The position numbers and the translations under genes were made by a program. The notes beneath the pieces are model-generated. The model was given only the letters and a program-made list of their open reading frames with translations. It was not told where the DNA came from and did no database searches. Shown piece after piece: positions 50,089-60,300 of a stretch of 64,000 nt of DNA (positions are counted from its first letter, which is position 1; each line of letters begins with the position of its first letter). The stretch spans positions 2,410,001-2,474,000 of the forward strand of contig CP053031.1 in the NCBI GenBank assembly GCA_021496505.1, written 5' to 3'. Origin of the DNA: Thermoleophilia bacterium SCSIO 60948 (GTDB lineage Bacteria > Actinomycetota > Thermoleophilia > Solirubrobacterales > 70-9).

Positions 50089-51960
50089 TCAGAGATCATC
50101 CAAAGCAACGTCTGCGAGCAATCGCGGAAGCGACGTCTTGTCGGTTAGAACCTCCCTAACCGCGCGTTGCCAGCCATCGCGGCCGACGAGCTCGACGTGC
50201 GCGGCCGCATTCCGCAGCGCTGACAGTCTCGTCATCTTCTTTCCGATCGCTTGAAGCTGGCTGATCGAGAGACCGTTGGCGTCAGCCCACTGACGGGACA
50301 AAGTTGACACCTCGTCACTTGGGTTCTTTATTCGGCGAAGTACACGAGCAATATGCCCGAATGTCCGGGGGGCCGGCATAACCTCCGGGTGATCCTGCGC
50401 AAACGGCGCGGTGATCTCTGAGTCGGCAAGACGTTCGCATGCGGCAAGGAGGGCGAGCACTGGTCCCGACCAATCGACCGCTGATTCGTCGAACGATTCG
50501 CCCAGTGCCCAGCCGGTTACCAACATGGCTTGCGACGGCAGATCGAATCGCACCCAGATATCTCCGAGGATTTCGGATAGACGCTCTTCAGCTTGCGCTC
50601 TGTGCGCCGTATCGAGCAGCTTTGCCGCTTCCACCTGCAAGAGGTCGAGTCGCACCGCGGCACGAGCGGATACCTGGGTCTCAGTCGCGTTGCTCGCGCC
50701 GCCGCCCTGACCGACACCAGGCTTCCATGTCAACCACTGGCCGATCGCCGAGCACAGATGCGAATCAAAGGCCGAATCCTCGCCGGAGAAGATGACCACG
50801 ACGACCTTGCCTTTGTCCGGGCCGTCGTACGCGCGACTCTCGGTCGATGGTCCGGGGAACGCCAGGATCGCGTGGAACCCACCCCCAGATGCCGTGGTAG
50901 CGAAGTTTTCTGCGTATCCCAGCATCTTGTATACCTCCTCCGACCGGCGCGCGTCGGGCGCCCATCGAAACTTGGCGTCAACAAGAAGTGGCGGACGGCC
51001 TTCTCTCGTCAACACCAGGTCCGGGATCCCGCGCAAGGCCTGTTTCGACTCGCGCGCTGTCCACCTTCCTATGCCAATCGGCTGCTGCCTTTGAAACCAC
51101 ACACTAATCTTTTCGCCGACGGATTCATGCACCAGGACAGGGGATCCGGGCGGAACGGCGTGAAGCGGAACGGGATCTTCCCCAGGTTCGAATCCTGCCA
51201 TCGTCAGAGCATCACTTGCTCTTCCAAGAAGCCACACCTCGAACAAGCTGTGCCAGAATGCCTCTGAGCCAGGAAGGGCCATAAGGCGCTTACGGACCTC
51301 CGGTTCGTGCCCGACGCTTAGTGGATCGACTAGCTCTTGCGCGATCGCGCAAACCTTGGCGTACAGAACGTCATTGCCGGTCTGGCGGCGCCGTACCCTT
51401 GTTTGAGCTTCTTTCGTGAGTCGCTGAAGCCCTGACCTTGCCTGCACGGCCCCCCACGAGGGTTGGCGCGCCGCTGTGAATGTCCAGGCCCTGAGTCGTC
51501 GGACAAGCAAGGCTTCGCCGCTAGGAAGCGTGAAAGGAGAGGATCTAAGGCGCTTCGCGAGCTGCACGAGGACGAGTCTCAGCAGTGCGTTCTCCGGTGT
51601 ATCGGGCTGGTCACGAAGGACTAAGACCGGATAGCGGCGCTGTGTATCGCGGTTGCCCAGGATGCGTGTTTGCACGTAGCGAGGTACGTCGAGCCGTCCG
51701 CGGATTGCGCCGATCGATTCGGTGCGATGGCTGACGAAGACATGCGAAGCTCTCCGCTCAAGCTGCTGTACTACGGGTTGAAGTGCCAGAGCGCACGCCA
51801 TAGCGTGCCGAACCACCGCCTCCACGCCTGGCTCGTCGAAATCACCATGAGCGCGCACCTCCCTGGCGACGAGTTCTGTTCTCTGGGCGGATTGACGGGT
51901 GATAAGGCGTGGGAGTGCCTCCCGCAACACGCTCTCACGAACTTCAGTCTCAGATGCCAT
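50089..51960 (-). CDS. DUF2357/McrC-like PD-(D/E)XK nuclease subunit
   Basis: 623 aa from ATG 51960, inside an 11-nt overlap with the AAA gene. ALRGIPDLVLTREGRPPLLVDAKFRW is a PD-(D/E)XK core (PD, then D-x-K) around residues 320-345. The N-terminal 200 residues (RGRLDVPRYVQTRILGN, TPENALLRLVLVQL) match the DUF2357/McrC plan: a DNA-binding domain, then the nuclease. The C-terminal 150 residues (IGQWLTWK on) are an added helical domain. Paired with the McrB-like ATPase it should form a type-IV-like restriction complex. Confidence 0.82.
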   Translation of the reverse strand: MASETEVRESVLREALPRLITRQSAQRTELVAREVRAHGDFDEPGVEAVVRHAMACALALQPVVQQLERRASHVFVSHRTESIGAIRGRLDVPRYVQTRILGNRDTQRRYPVLVLRDQPDTPENALLRLVLVQLAKRLRSSPFTLPSGEALLVRRLRAWTFTAARQPSWGAVQARSGLQRLTKEAQTRVRRRQTGNDVLYAKVCAIAQELVDPLSVGHEPEVRKRLMALPGSEAFWHSLFEVWLLGRASDALTMAGFEPGEDPVPLHAVPPGSPVLVHESVGEKISVWFQRQQPIGIGRWTARESKQALRGIPDLVLTREGRPPLLVDAKFRWAPDARRSEEVYKMLGYAENFATTASGGGFHAILAFPGPSTESRAYDGPDKGKVVVVIFSGEDSAFDSHLCSAIGQWLTWKPGVGQGGGASNATETQVSARAAVRLDLLQVEAAKLLDTAHRAQAEERLSEILGDIWVRFDLPSQAMLVTGWALGESFDESAVDWSGPVLALLAACERLADSEITAPFAQDHPEVMPAPRTFGHIARVLRRIKNPSDEVSTLSRQWADANGLSISQLQAIGKKMTRLSALRNAAAHVELVGRDGWQRAVREVLTDKTSLPRLLADVALDDL

Positions 51961-53158
51961 GGAGGCCGACTGCGGCGGTTCGCCGCAGAGCCCGCGCGAA
52001 CGCTCCGTCGAACGGCGGCGTGAGGGCATCCGCGAACGCTTCAAGCTGGTCGGGCTCGAGCACGTCAGCTTCTAATAGGGGAGCGACCCGCAAGGCGGCG
52101 CTTGAGTCCAGCGCAAAGTCGAGCTCTTCGTCCGTTCTATCGTTTACAACGGCGTCGATTAAGAAGGTCTCGATGAGATCTATCATTGTTGCCGTACCCA
52201 CTGGTAGGTAAGGAGCCGACTTGGTGGTTTCGCCGCCCGAACGAAGGCGATGCACGATCTGAAATAGCTCTATCAGGCTCCCTTCGGTGGCGTGCAAGAC
52301 CTCATCGAGTTCATCCTCATGCCCACTCAGACGGCTTTTTGCCAGGCCGAGAGCCTTCTTAAGAACCAGGGTGAACTCTTGAATCGCTAGAGGCGAACTC
52401 GAGTCCGCCGTTCGGCTCCACTCGGCGTCTGCCGGCGGAGGTCCGGGGACGTCGAGCGTCACGAAGCTGAAGCGGCGGCGCAATGCCTGACTCAAATTGT
52501 GTACGAACTGGCGGTCTACGCTGTTGATGGTCGCGATAATGCGGAATCGTCGCGGAACTACTAGCTCGATCCCCGGTCGGTAGGTAAGGCCGACGCCAAC
52601 CAAATCATCAGATCCGAGCGCTGTAAACAGCTCACCAAACGCCCTGTCGAAGTGAGATCGGTTCAGCTCATCTACGACGAGCCACACTGCTTGTTCGGTA
52701 GCGTCATCGTCGGCATCCTCGCGCTTTATCATCTGGCCTGCGCACTCGAGGATTGCTCTCGTCACGTGACCATCGACCGGCACGACGACTTCATTTCCAT
52801 TTTCATCAGCTCGAAGTTCCTGCCGACCGATGACGTCGTACGTCGTCCAATCTTCATGAGCTGTTGAGATCGCTAGCTTGGCTTGAAAGGCACCAGCCAA
52901 CCGTTTGGCGAGCTCGGTCTTTCCAGTTCCCGGCGGGCCCTGCAGGACAACGTGACCGGCCACGAGTGCGCTGACTGCCTGCTCAACAACACGCGGATCT
53001 AGAACGAGATCCTCCGTAGCGTCCATCGCCAGTTGCGACAGATCGTTCGGAAGGATCAGTTCATCGGCCGCGATTTCTGCGACCCGACTTGGGTCTGAAG
53101 AGAAGTCGCTCGGGGGCACCCCTCCAGCTTGCGCCATATCCGTCGACTCAGTCGCCAT
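51950..53158 (-). CDS. McrB/MoxR-like AAA+ ATPase
   Basis: 402 aa from ATG 53158 (overlap of 11 nt with the upstream gene). Walker A GPPGTGKTEL (74-83), Walker B VWLVVDELNRS, and ATINSVDRQFVHNLSQALRRRF, which resembles the MN-x-x-DRS and arginine-finger region of McrB. McrB uses GTP; the variant here leaves ATP or GTP open. The N-terminal 60 residues are acidic and not a known modified-base reader, unlike classic McrB. Motor for the DUF2357 nuclease. Confidence 0.84.
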   Translation of the reverse strand: MATESTDMAQAGGVPPSDFSSDPSRVAEIAADELILPNDLSQLAMDATEDLVLDPRVVEQAVSALVAGHVVLQGPPGTGKTELAKRLAGAFQAKLAISTAHEDWTTYDVIGRQELRADENGNEVVVPVDGHVTRAILECAGQMIKREDADDDATEQAVWLVVDELNRSHFDRAFGELFTALGSDDLVGVGLTYRPGIELVVPRRFRIIATINSVDRQFVHNLSQALRRRFSFVTLDVPGPPPADAEWSRTADSSSPLAIQEFTLVLKKALGLAKSRLSGHEDELDEVLHATEGSLIELFQIVHRLRSGGETTKSAPYLPVGTATMIDLIETFLIDAVVNDRTDEELDFALDSSAALRVAPLLEADVLEPDQLEAFADALTPPFDGAFARALRRTAAVGLHGI

Positions 53159-54284
53159 ACCGCTCCTTAAACTCTGCACGCACGATGTCAGGTCTACGAA
53201 TTAGTCGTGCGGGCCGTATCTTCAACTCGACGCCTCCTGCCTTCAAGACTTTGTCTTGGACCAAGAAGGTGTGAGTCTCCACGCTGCGGAGGATTACGCG
53301 CTCGCCCTTGGCTACGCGGCACAGCAGTGTCGTCGGACCTTCCACCGCGCCTTCGGAAACGTTCATGTCGTACTCGTCAATTAACCAGGCGTCGTCAGGC
53401 CCTAGGGAAACCTTGACAGGCCCGCTCGCCCCGGACAGGGGCTGATCCTCGACGGCCGCTCCCAGGATCGCAAAGCGCTCCTCTAAATCCGTGCCCGAGA
53501 ACGCAACTGGAAGACGCTCTGCGAACGGGGTCTCTAGCGAGCACGCACCGCCCGAGCCCATAGCGAGCTCGATACTTTCTCGGGGCCAGTTCGGCCGGAC
53601 GCTCTCCCGCCGCGCTTTCCCGCCTTGGTTGACGTAATGATCGTCTCTCGACCTCTCAACGAGTAGATTCCCCAGTCCGACGTGCAGCATCGCCATATTG
53701 AGGCGGTTGTAGAGATCCCCCTTATGATGTCCACCCGGCCCCGGGACCTTCTCCAGCGGCAAATCGCCTGACCTCATGGCTCGTATCTGGTCTAGCGCGC
53801 CCGGAAGAGCTTCTCGGGATTCGACTACGCACAGAACTCTCCCGAGCTCTTCCCAGTGGATCATCCCATCCAAATCCAGCAATGAGGCCATGAGCGCCCA
53901 GTAGACCGGCAAGTCTGATTCGCGGTGGGCGCTTCTTCTCCAGGTGCCCCGGGGGCCTCCTAGAGGACAACGGAGGAGGAGGTTGAGACCGATCCAAGCG
54001 ACGCGCCTCTCGTCCTGTGCGTTGACCGCCTCGATGTACTGGGACCCCCCCGGTGTCACCTCAATTCGCTCGTCTGGCCGAACCCAGAGCAGCCCGAAAG
54101 ACTCAAGAGCTGCCTTTAGCGTCTCGACCATCGTCGACTTCGAGTTGTCCTTCGGCGTCATCGACGCCTTCGCATCGGCGTACTTCTCAAATTGAACGAA
54201 CGTCTCAAGCCGATTCCAGGTGCGTTCTCCATCGGCTAGCGGATTGGGGTAGCTGATGCTCTGAATGCCCCAAGGTGTCGCCAC
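53148..54284 (-). CDS. Defence-operon protein, unrecognised
   Basis: 378 aa. The N-terminal half looks like a winged-helix arrangement (RTWNRLETFVQFEKYADAK, VETLKAALESFGLLWVRPDERIEVTPGGSQYIEAV), followed by helical and beta segments (DLYNRLNMAMLHVGLGNLLVER, DDAWLIDEYDMN). It may be the DNA or damage sensor of the system. It lies 9 bp from the upstream methyltransferase stop and overlaps the AAA gene by 11 nt. Confidence 0.65.
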   Translation of the reverse strand: MATPWGIQSISYPNPLADGERTWNRLETFVQFEKYADAKASMTPKDNSKSTMVETLKAALESFGLLWVRPDERIEVTPGGSQYIEAVNAQDERRVAWIGLNLLLRCPLGGPRGTWRRSAHRESDLPVYWALMASLLDLDGMIHWEELGRVLCVVESREALPGALDQIRAMRSGDLPLEKVPGPGGHHKGDLYNRLNMAMLHVGLGNLLVERSRDDHYVNQGGKARRESVRPNWPRESIELAMGSGGACSLETPFAERLPVAFSGTDLEERFAILGAAVEDQPLSGASGPVKVSLGPDDAWLIDEYDMNVSEGAVEGPTTLLCRVAKGERVILRSVETHTFLVQDKVLKAGGVELKIRPARLIRRPDIVRAEFKERYGD

Positions 54285-54293
54285 GATGCAACC

Positions 54294-55643
54294 CTAATTG
54301 GCGACGGCGTCAGGCGGAAGCGTCCAGCCCAGAAGCGGTAGGCGGTCGGGCGACGGGGTCGCATCCATCACACGTCGAAATACGAGCACCCAATCGACCA
54401 GGATGATCCCTCCACGACCCTTGCGCGGGAACTTCATGTAATGTCGCCGAACCCGGTAGCCGAATGCGTGCTCCAACGACAGACCGCGACTCGCTGCCAT
54501 TCGCGTCAAGCAGTCGTGAAGAGGAACCTCTCCATTCCGTGAGCCGCTGTTGCCGACCACCATCACGTAAATACCGTGTCGCTTCAGACAACGCGCAGCC
54601 TCGGCGAGGTGTGTATCTAGGTCCTGGAGGTAAGATACGGTACTCCGCCAGCGGTCGTGCGGGACATGTTCAGCACTGAGTAACCCCGCAACGGACTTCG
54701 GCACGTGAAGTGTCTCGCTCAGCGGGTTCTTGGCTCCCGTCGCTTGCCGACGAAGAAGGTTGAAATCATCCCGACTCTCCGCACCTACCAACGGGCCGAG
54801 CCAGAAGTATTCCGCCATCAGGTTGTACTGGTAGTCGACCGAATCTAGATACGGTGGACTCGTTATCATCAGGTCCACCGAACTACTCTCGATAGGTAGT
54901 TCTCGCGCATCAGCGTGCAGCACTCGCGGCATCTCTGCGCGCGAATTTCGCATATTCTCGAGGCTCGCGAGTCCGGCTATGGCTCGGTCGACCGACTTAC
55001 CAACAATTGCTCGGACCGCGGGCGGATCTTTAGGATTCGTGTGTGACACGTAGGTCTTCATGGATTGGTCATCTGCGTTCGAGACCCTTCGCAGAACCGA
55101 GCTGACTGCCACGTGGAGGAATGCTCTTGTCCGGGCGTTCATCTCGACCGCCTCGATCGCTCTGAACAGCCCGTCGAGTTCGGAGCGGGCGCCCTCCGAG
55201 AACCAGTGTCCGGGGTTATCCACCCCACTCATGGGGACATTGGCGGGGACAGGCACGTGCGGCCATCTGGCGATCACGCGGCTCCAGGCAAGTCGAACAT
55301 CTTCGAGATTTGGAACGTCGGCCTTCGCTCGTGCGATCGCGCAAGCCAGAGGATCGAGGTCGATACCGATCGCTCGCACCGGATATCGAAGGGCCTCTAC
55401 TAAGGTGGTGCCCGATCCCACAAAGGGATCGACGACTAGTGCACCCGGGTGGGAGAACTCGCGAAGCGCCCACCGCGGGATCTGCGGAACGAACTTCGCC
55501 GGGAACCGGTGGAGACCATGCGTGCCGTGTGTCGTTGGCGTGGACAGGCTCATGGCGAGGACCTCGCCAAACGCGATTTCGTCAAGCGAAGGAAGCTCCG
55601 TCACCTCGCGATGAGTGGGCAACGACTTAACTGCAGTCGTCAT
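54294..55643 (-). CDS. DNA methyltransferase 1 (amino-methyltransferase, TSPPY type)
   Basis: 449 aa. VVDPFVGSGTTLVEALRYPVRAIGIDLDP is the S-adenosylmethionine site (motif I, 71-80, then the acidic strand), and MITSPPYLDSVDY is the catalytic motif IV (261-265). S/T-x-P-P-Y methyltransferases modify N6-adenine or N4-cytosine. An early FPAKFVPQIPRW segment is motif X-like. No separate recognition domain is obvious; the 100-200 region is the candidate. 4-nt overlap with the second methyltransferase. Confidence 0.87.
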   Translation of the reverse strand: MTTAVKSLPTHREVTELPSLDEIAFGEVLAMSLSTPTTHGTHGLHRFPAKFVPQIPRWALREFSHPGALVVDPFVGSGTTLVEALRYPVRAIGIDLDPLACAIARAKADVPNLEDVRLAWSRVIARWPHVPVPANVPMSGVDNPGHWFSEGARSELDGLFRAIEAVEMNARTRAFLHVAVSSVLRRVSNADDQSMKTYVSHTNPKDPPAVRAIVGKSVDRAIAGLASLENMRNSRAEMPRVLHADARELPIESSSVDLMITSPPYLDSVDYQYNLMAEYFWLGPLVGAESRDDFNLLRRQATGAKNPLSETLHVPKSVAGLLSAEHVPHDRWRSTVSYLQDLDTHLAEAARCLKRHGIYVMVVGNSGSRNGEVPLHDCLTRMAASRGLSLEHAFGYRVRRHYMKFPRKGRGGIILVDWVLVFRRVMDATPSPDRLPLLGWTLPPDAVAN

Positions 55644-56998
55644 GAAAACGTGACAATGCTCTCACGCATCTGACTTGCCAGCGAGCCTAGCTTGGCGCGC
55701 TGCTGAGGAGCAACGGTGAGGTGTCTCACCCGGTCGATACGGACTCGCTCGAACCCAGCCGCGAGCCCCATGCGGGCTAGGAGGACATCGGTCGGAATAA
55801 TCACGCCAGCGTAGGCTGAGTTACCTACAACTACGTGACATTTACCCCCGGCCGCGAGGACAGCCTGGCTGGCTCCAAGGACCACGTCCATGTCGTCGAA
55901 ATAGCCGCGGAGCAGGTTGCGGACCCCCATTCGCACGCTACTGGATTCGGGCTCCATAAGCTCCAGTAGTCGCTCCAAGTCGGGGCGTGTCGTTGTAGGC
56001 GCGGTCAGCTCGGCCCCAAGGTGAGACCGTAAGGACCGCTTCCGCAAGGCCCTGGCCTCGTCGTACGAGCTGACGAAACCGCCGAACCAAAGCTCGACTT
56101 TCATGGATTCGAAGTAGTCGAAGCGATTGGCATACGGAGGGCTGAAGATGACGGAGCCGAAGTCGCGGTGTGGGGCTAACTCGAGGAGGTCCAGCGCAGA
56201 CCCCTCGCGAATTACCTGCCGCTCCCAGGATCCATGTCGCCAATGAGGCGCGTCTTGGATGATCTCGTCGAGCGCGAGCCGAAAAGCTCTCCGCACATAA
56301 GAAGCCTGATCATCCCCGAATCGCTCGCGCTGCCACACTCCGTCAGGACGAAGGACGTATCCAGCCGATGTCCGCTTTCGGTTCCTGTACTTCAGACCGT
56401 TGCCTTCTTTGAAAAACGAGCCGCAGGGCTCCAAAACCGATATCCACGCGAGCAGCACAGCATCACGCTGCTGTTCGCTCAAAGCGCTTGACTCAATAAG
56501 CCCTCGGATTCGCATTAGCTCATCGAGGATGCGGGGCTCGAATGCTCGGCTGGCAATGCTCAGACCCGGGACCGGCCAGCGTTCCGAGGTTCTCGCATCT
56601 ACACCTGCGGAGAACTCACGCAGCCGTCCTATGTCGTCCCCGCAAAGGGGCCGCAGCTTCACTCGCGCCACGAACGTCGCGAGCGGGTTGAGGTCGATCC
56701 CGACCGCATCCGCACCTCGTTCGGCCGCGCCGACGACGATCGACCCGCAACCGCAAAAGGGATCGATGAAGGGAGGCTCCAGCTCAAGCGCTTCGATCAG
56801 ACCCGGTGAAAACGCTTCGCGGTAGCGAAACCAGCGGTGGATGGGCTTCACGGAAGCGCCGCCCCAATTTACGAGCGGAGCAAGGTCCGTCCGATCGCCC
56901 ATCGGGATCTCCGATTCGAGGAGACGGATCATGCGCCCCTGTTCTTTGAGGGGGGAGGCGCGAGGTGCACGCCGGAACGAGATCGCTGTTGCCGCCAT
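55640..56998 (-). CDS. DNA methyltransferase 2 (amino-methyltransferase, SPPY type)
   Basis: 452 aa. FIDPFCGCGSIVVGAAERGADAVGIDLNP holds motif I (79-86) and VIFSPPYANRFDYFESMKVELW motif IV (285-288). WGGASVKPIHRWFRYREAFSPGLI replaces the usual entry. It shares the overall order of motifs with methyltransferase 1 but differs in most positions, so the two probably recognise different sequences or strands. Its ATG 56998 follows a 340-bp gap, while its stop overlaps the next gene. Confidence 0.86.
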   Translation of the reverse strand: MAATAISFRRAPRASPLKEQGRMIRLLESEIPMGDRTDLAPLVNWGGASVKPIHRWFRYREAFSPGLIEALELEPPFIDPFCGCGSIVVGAAERGADAVGIDLNPLATFVARVKLRPLCGDDIGRLREFSAGVDARTSERWPVPGLSIASRAFEPRILDELMRIRGLIESSALSEQQRDAVLLAWISVLEPCGSFFKEGNGLKYRNRKRTSAGYVLRPDGVWQRERFGDDQASYVRRAFRLALDEIIQDAPHWRHGSWERQVIREGSALDLLELAPHRDFGSVIFSPPYANRFDYFESMKVELWFGGFVSSYDEARALRKRSLRSHLGAELTAPTTTRPDLERLLELMEPESSSVRMGVRNLLRGYFDDMDVVLGASQAVLAAGGKCHVVVGNSAYAGVIIPTDVLLARMGLAAGFERVRIDRVRHLTVAPQQRAKLGSLASQMRESIVTFS

Positions 56999-57121
56999 TC
57001 GTCAACCCTATTGACCGCAGATGACGCAAAGTTTGAGGGCCGCGGTAGACGAGCCGCCAATGGGCACGCCAACCCTCCTTACGAGTCTGCGCCAGTGCTC
57101 AGCGGCCCTCATACCCAAGAT

Positions 57122-57338
57122 CTAAGAACCGGAGGGCCTTGTCGCCGACCTGCAGACGAAGGGGTCCTCAGAGGGCACGACCTTGACCGGGGTCAACCGG
57201 CCGGGGCCGACGGCCGGGAAATCCGCCGGCTGAGCAAACCATGGCGCGTGCCCCGGCGTCCTTATATTGAATCCGGTATTTCCTCCGCTTGAAAACTCGA
57301 ACACATATTTGCGTTTAGCGAACTCGCGCGCGGCTCTC
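57122..57338 (-). other. Gap between defence genes with a possible S2C-like remnant
   Basis: The 340-bp interval 56999-57338 holds no intact gene. A minus-strand frame ending at 57122 reads TPVKVVPSEDPFVCRSATRPSGS, close to the end of S2C copy 14 (FVCRSATS after a V-x-x-P stretch), and before that REFAKRKYVFEFSSGG. The first conserved Cys and a signal peptide are missing, so this is at most a broken copy or a frameshifted tail of the upstream gene. Confidence 0.2.
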
Positions 57339-60300
57339 CTAAACGCCCGCCCTGCGTCGAAGGTCTCCAATGCCCGATAGGTGAACGCGCCCGGATATCT
57401 TGCGATCGAGACGGCGCAGTGGGTCCGAAACGAGGACGTAATCGGGACGACGCGGCACCTCCAGGCCCCAGACGATCGCCAGTAGATATCGCCCCTTCTT
57501 TTTTTCGGCAAGCTCGAACTCACTTGGTTCGAACCTCACTGCCTCCGGCATATCCTTTCCGTGCGCTTTGATCTCCACCCACACGTCCTTGCTGCGATCG
57601 ACAGCATCCGCTCCGGCGTTCTTGTGGTGACGAATGTCTTCAAGCTCCACTCCCCTACGATCGGCGAGAACGGTGGAGATCAAATCGAGTGCGAGGTTCT
57701 CCCTGTCCTCGTCGGTGTACTCACGGTTTCCTGCCCGGGCGGGTCGCGAGGGACTGCTTCCTCTCCTCTGCTTCTTCGGAAGTACGAGCTTCGATCTGCT
57801 TGACAATCGGATTGTTGCGCCTCTTCGATTTCCCTCCAAAAGCAAACCACCGATTTCGCTGAGGTCCAGTTCGTCGATCGTGTGGAGCCTGCGAGGCTTC
57901 TCTTTGATCGGGGCCTGGTGCCGCGGCACACTTTTCCGCCTCGCGCTGCCCCTTCTTCGCGTTCTTCGCTCGAAGTTGTCAAAGCCAAGGAAGTCGGGAG
58001 CATCTTGAGGCGCTTCCGAGGGATCCAAATCGAACTCTGGCCCGGAGTCATCCCGAAACGCTTCGGCCCAAACGAGCGCGAGTGTTGAGAGCTCCGCCTC
58101 GCTCGCATCCGGTCCGCCAACGCGTGCCGCGATTGCTTGCGCAGCACCCTCGCGGCGCCCGAGCTGATCGTCGTCGGCCAAGCACAGCACGTTGGGATCA
58201 TCGAACAGATAGGCGTCAACTGAAACGCGCTCCACTCGCCGGTGTGGGGCTCGAACCCGTAGCGCCCAATCTGGGCTGATGATCAGGGCAGCGTCTGCCA
58301 GCGAGCGCCATGTCTCGGCCGTCACTGCGCCATAAAGGTCGACATGGTGGATCTGCAGGTAGTGGCGAAATCGCGAAAGCGCGTCGAGAAACTCCGCTCT
58401 TCGATCGAGCTCGGCACTGAGTAGCCGCTGGGGGATATCAGCCTCCACGTTCTCTGGGCCCAGCAACACGATGCCGAGTTTCGGCAGCAGGGGATCCAAC
58501 CGCGCGAGAGGCATCGGGGGAGCCCAGACGGGCCACTTCTCCCCAAGCTGCTTAGCCAGGGCGGAGTCCGCGGTAGCGAATACGTCGTCCCGCCGACGCG
58601 TTTGATGCCAGCCTGAGTGGAGCCGCAAAGGAGTTCTCGCGAGCGCTCCTAGGCCTCGTCGAGACTCGGACGCCAGGTCGAGCAGCCGCTCGAACACGCG
58701 GAACTCGGCGGTGCGATCGACGGACTCCTCTTGCGCCAATGCTTGTAGGACGCCAACACACTCGGCCGCCGAGGGCTTGGGTACTCCGATGGCTTCAAGA
58801 AGCCCCGGAGCAGCGCTCGTACATGGCAGGCTCGTGTGGAGCTGGGGACCGCGCCTTACATTCGTTGGGGACAGCCAACTGTCCGCGACCAGTATCAGCC
58901 CGCCCTCTCTGCCCGGGTCGGCTAGCGCACGCCGGATCTGCTCGTCGGACATGTCGCTTTCCGATTCGTACCTGCCCCCGGTTACGAAATCTGAGAGCGC
59001 CGCCAGATATCTGTCGGCCTCCTGCTGTTCTACGAGGCGACCCGCCCGGTTGGCGTCCTTGAGTCCACCTAATTGCGCAAGCACATCCGATGCGCGGGGC
59101 CGACCCCTGATGCCAAGCGCCGCGACAAAGGATAGGTCGGCATGCTCCGGTTCAAGCTCGCCGGAATATCGAGCCCGATTCTCGCCCTCGACGCCGAATG
59201 CCGCCTCAGTAAGAACGGCCAAGTCCCGAGGGCAAGCAGCGTTCAATCCTCGCTCGCGGGTGGTGAACCATGGATAGCTCGCCAACCGCGCGAGCCAAGT
59301 CGCGGTTACCGTGCCCTGCTCGTGGAACGAACCGTAATGCCAGACTGCAGTCGCCTCAGTCCTGTCCGCGTATTGACCCCATCGCTCGTTAATCGCAAGC
59401 ACGAAGGCACGCGCTCTGGCTTGTCGCTGCGCGAGCTTGCGCTCCGAGGCGATGTTGACGGCGATCGCGTAGGCGTCCGGGCTCTCCCAATCGTGTTGCA
59501 GTCCGGTGGCGCGGGGGAACGCCTGCAGCTCCTCTTGGTGCTGAGCGCAGAGCCCGTCCTGTTCGGTGAGTTTGGGCGCGTGAGGATTCTTCGTGGGCTG
59601 TGCGGCTGGCACGAGACGAGGAGCCGTTGCTGCGCCAAGCTCTCTGAGAAAGGCCAGGGCGCCTCGTCCACGTGGACCCGCCAGCAACTCCCGGTAGCTC
59701 GGGTCCACCCACCTTAGATCCTTGGTCTTGCCGGCCGCTCGTGGGAACGGACTGCTATCGATCGCGCTAGGAAGGTAGGCATCGACCGGCTTGACACTCA
59801 CTGGTTGCTTGCGAGAGTTCATGTTGACGTAGCCTTCGATCGCAATATTCCGCCCTACGCCGTGCCCTAGGCTTGTCCGTTCCTCTTGAGACAACTGATC
59901 AAAAGAGTTCTTCAAGCGCTTTAGTACATCTGGACGGCTACGGAGATCGTGCGGTCGTGCCCCCGATGCGCTTGCCAGCGCGCGAATCGTGGCTTCATCG
60001 CTCGCTCTCTGGTGCAGGGCACCGACTTCGGAGAGCCATTGCCGCACCTCCTGCGCCGCTCGACCGGTCGATCTGAGCTGAGGCGCGATCTGTTGTGCAA
60101 GTCCTAAGGACGCTGCGAGTCCGGAATCGGAAACAGTGTGAACAAGCAAAGCTCCTTTCTCGATGACGTCTTCGGGACTTAACCGGCCCCGGCCGTCGGC
60201 CAGCGGAACGCACCTAAGCTGGGTGAGCTGTTCTCCGGCACGGAGGGTCAGGCACGCCGCGACGAAATCGACGAGCCATCCGCCGCCCCTTGAACCGATC

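Noticed and set aside
50089-56998. Identification of the defence operon as DISARM or BREX
   Set aside because: DISARM needs a DrmA helicase, DrmB and a PLD protein; BREX needs PglZ and BrxC/PglY. None is present, so the methyltransferases alone do not justify either name.
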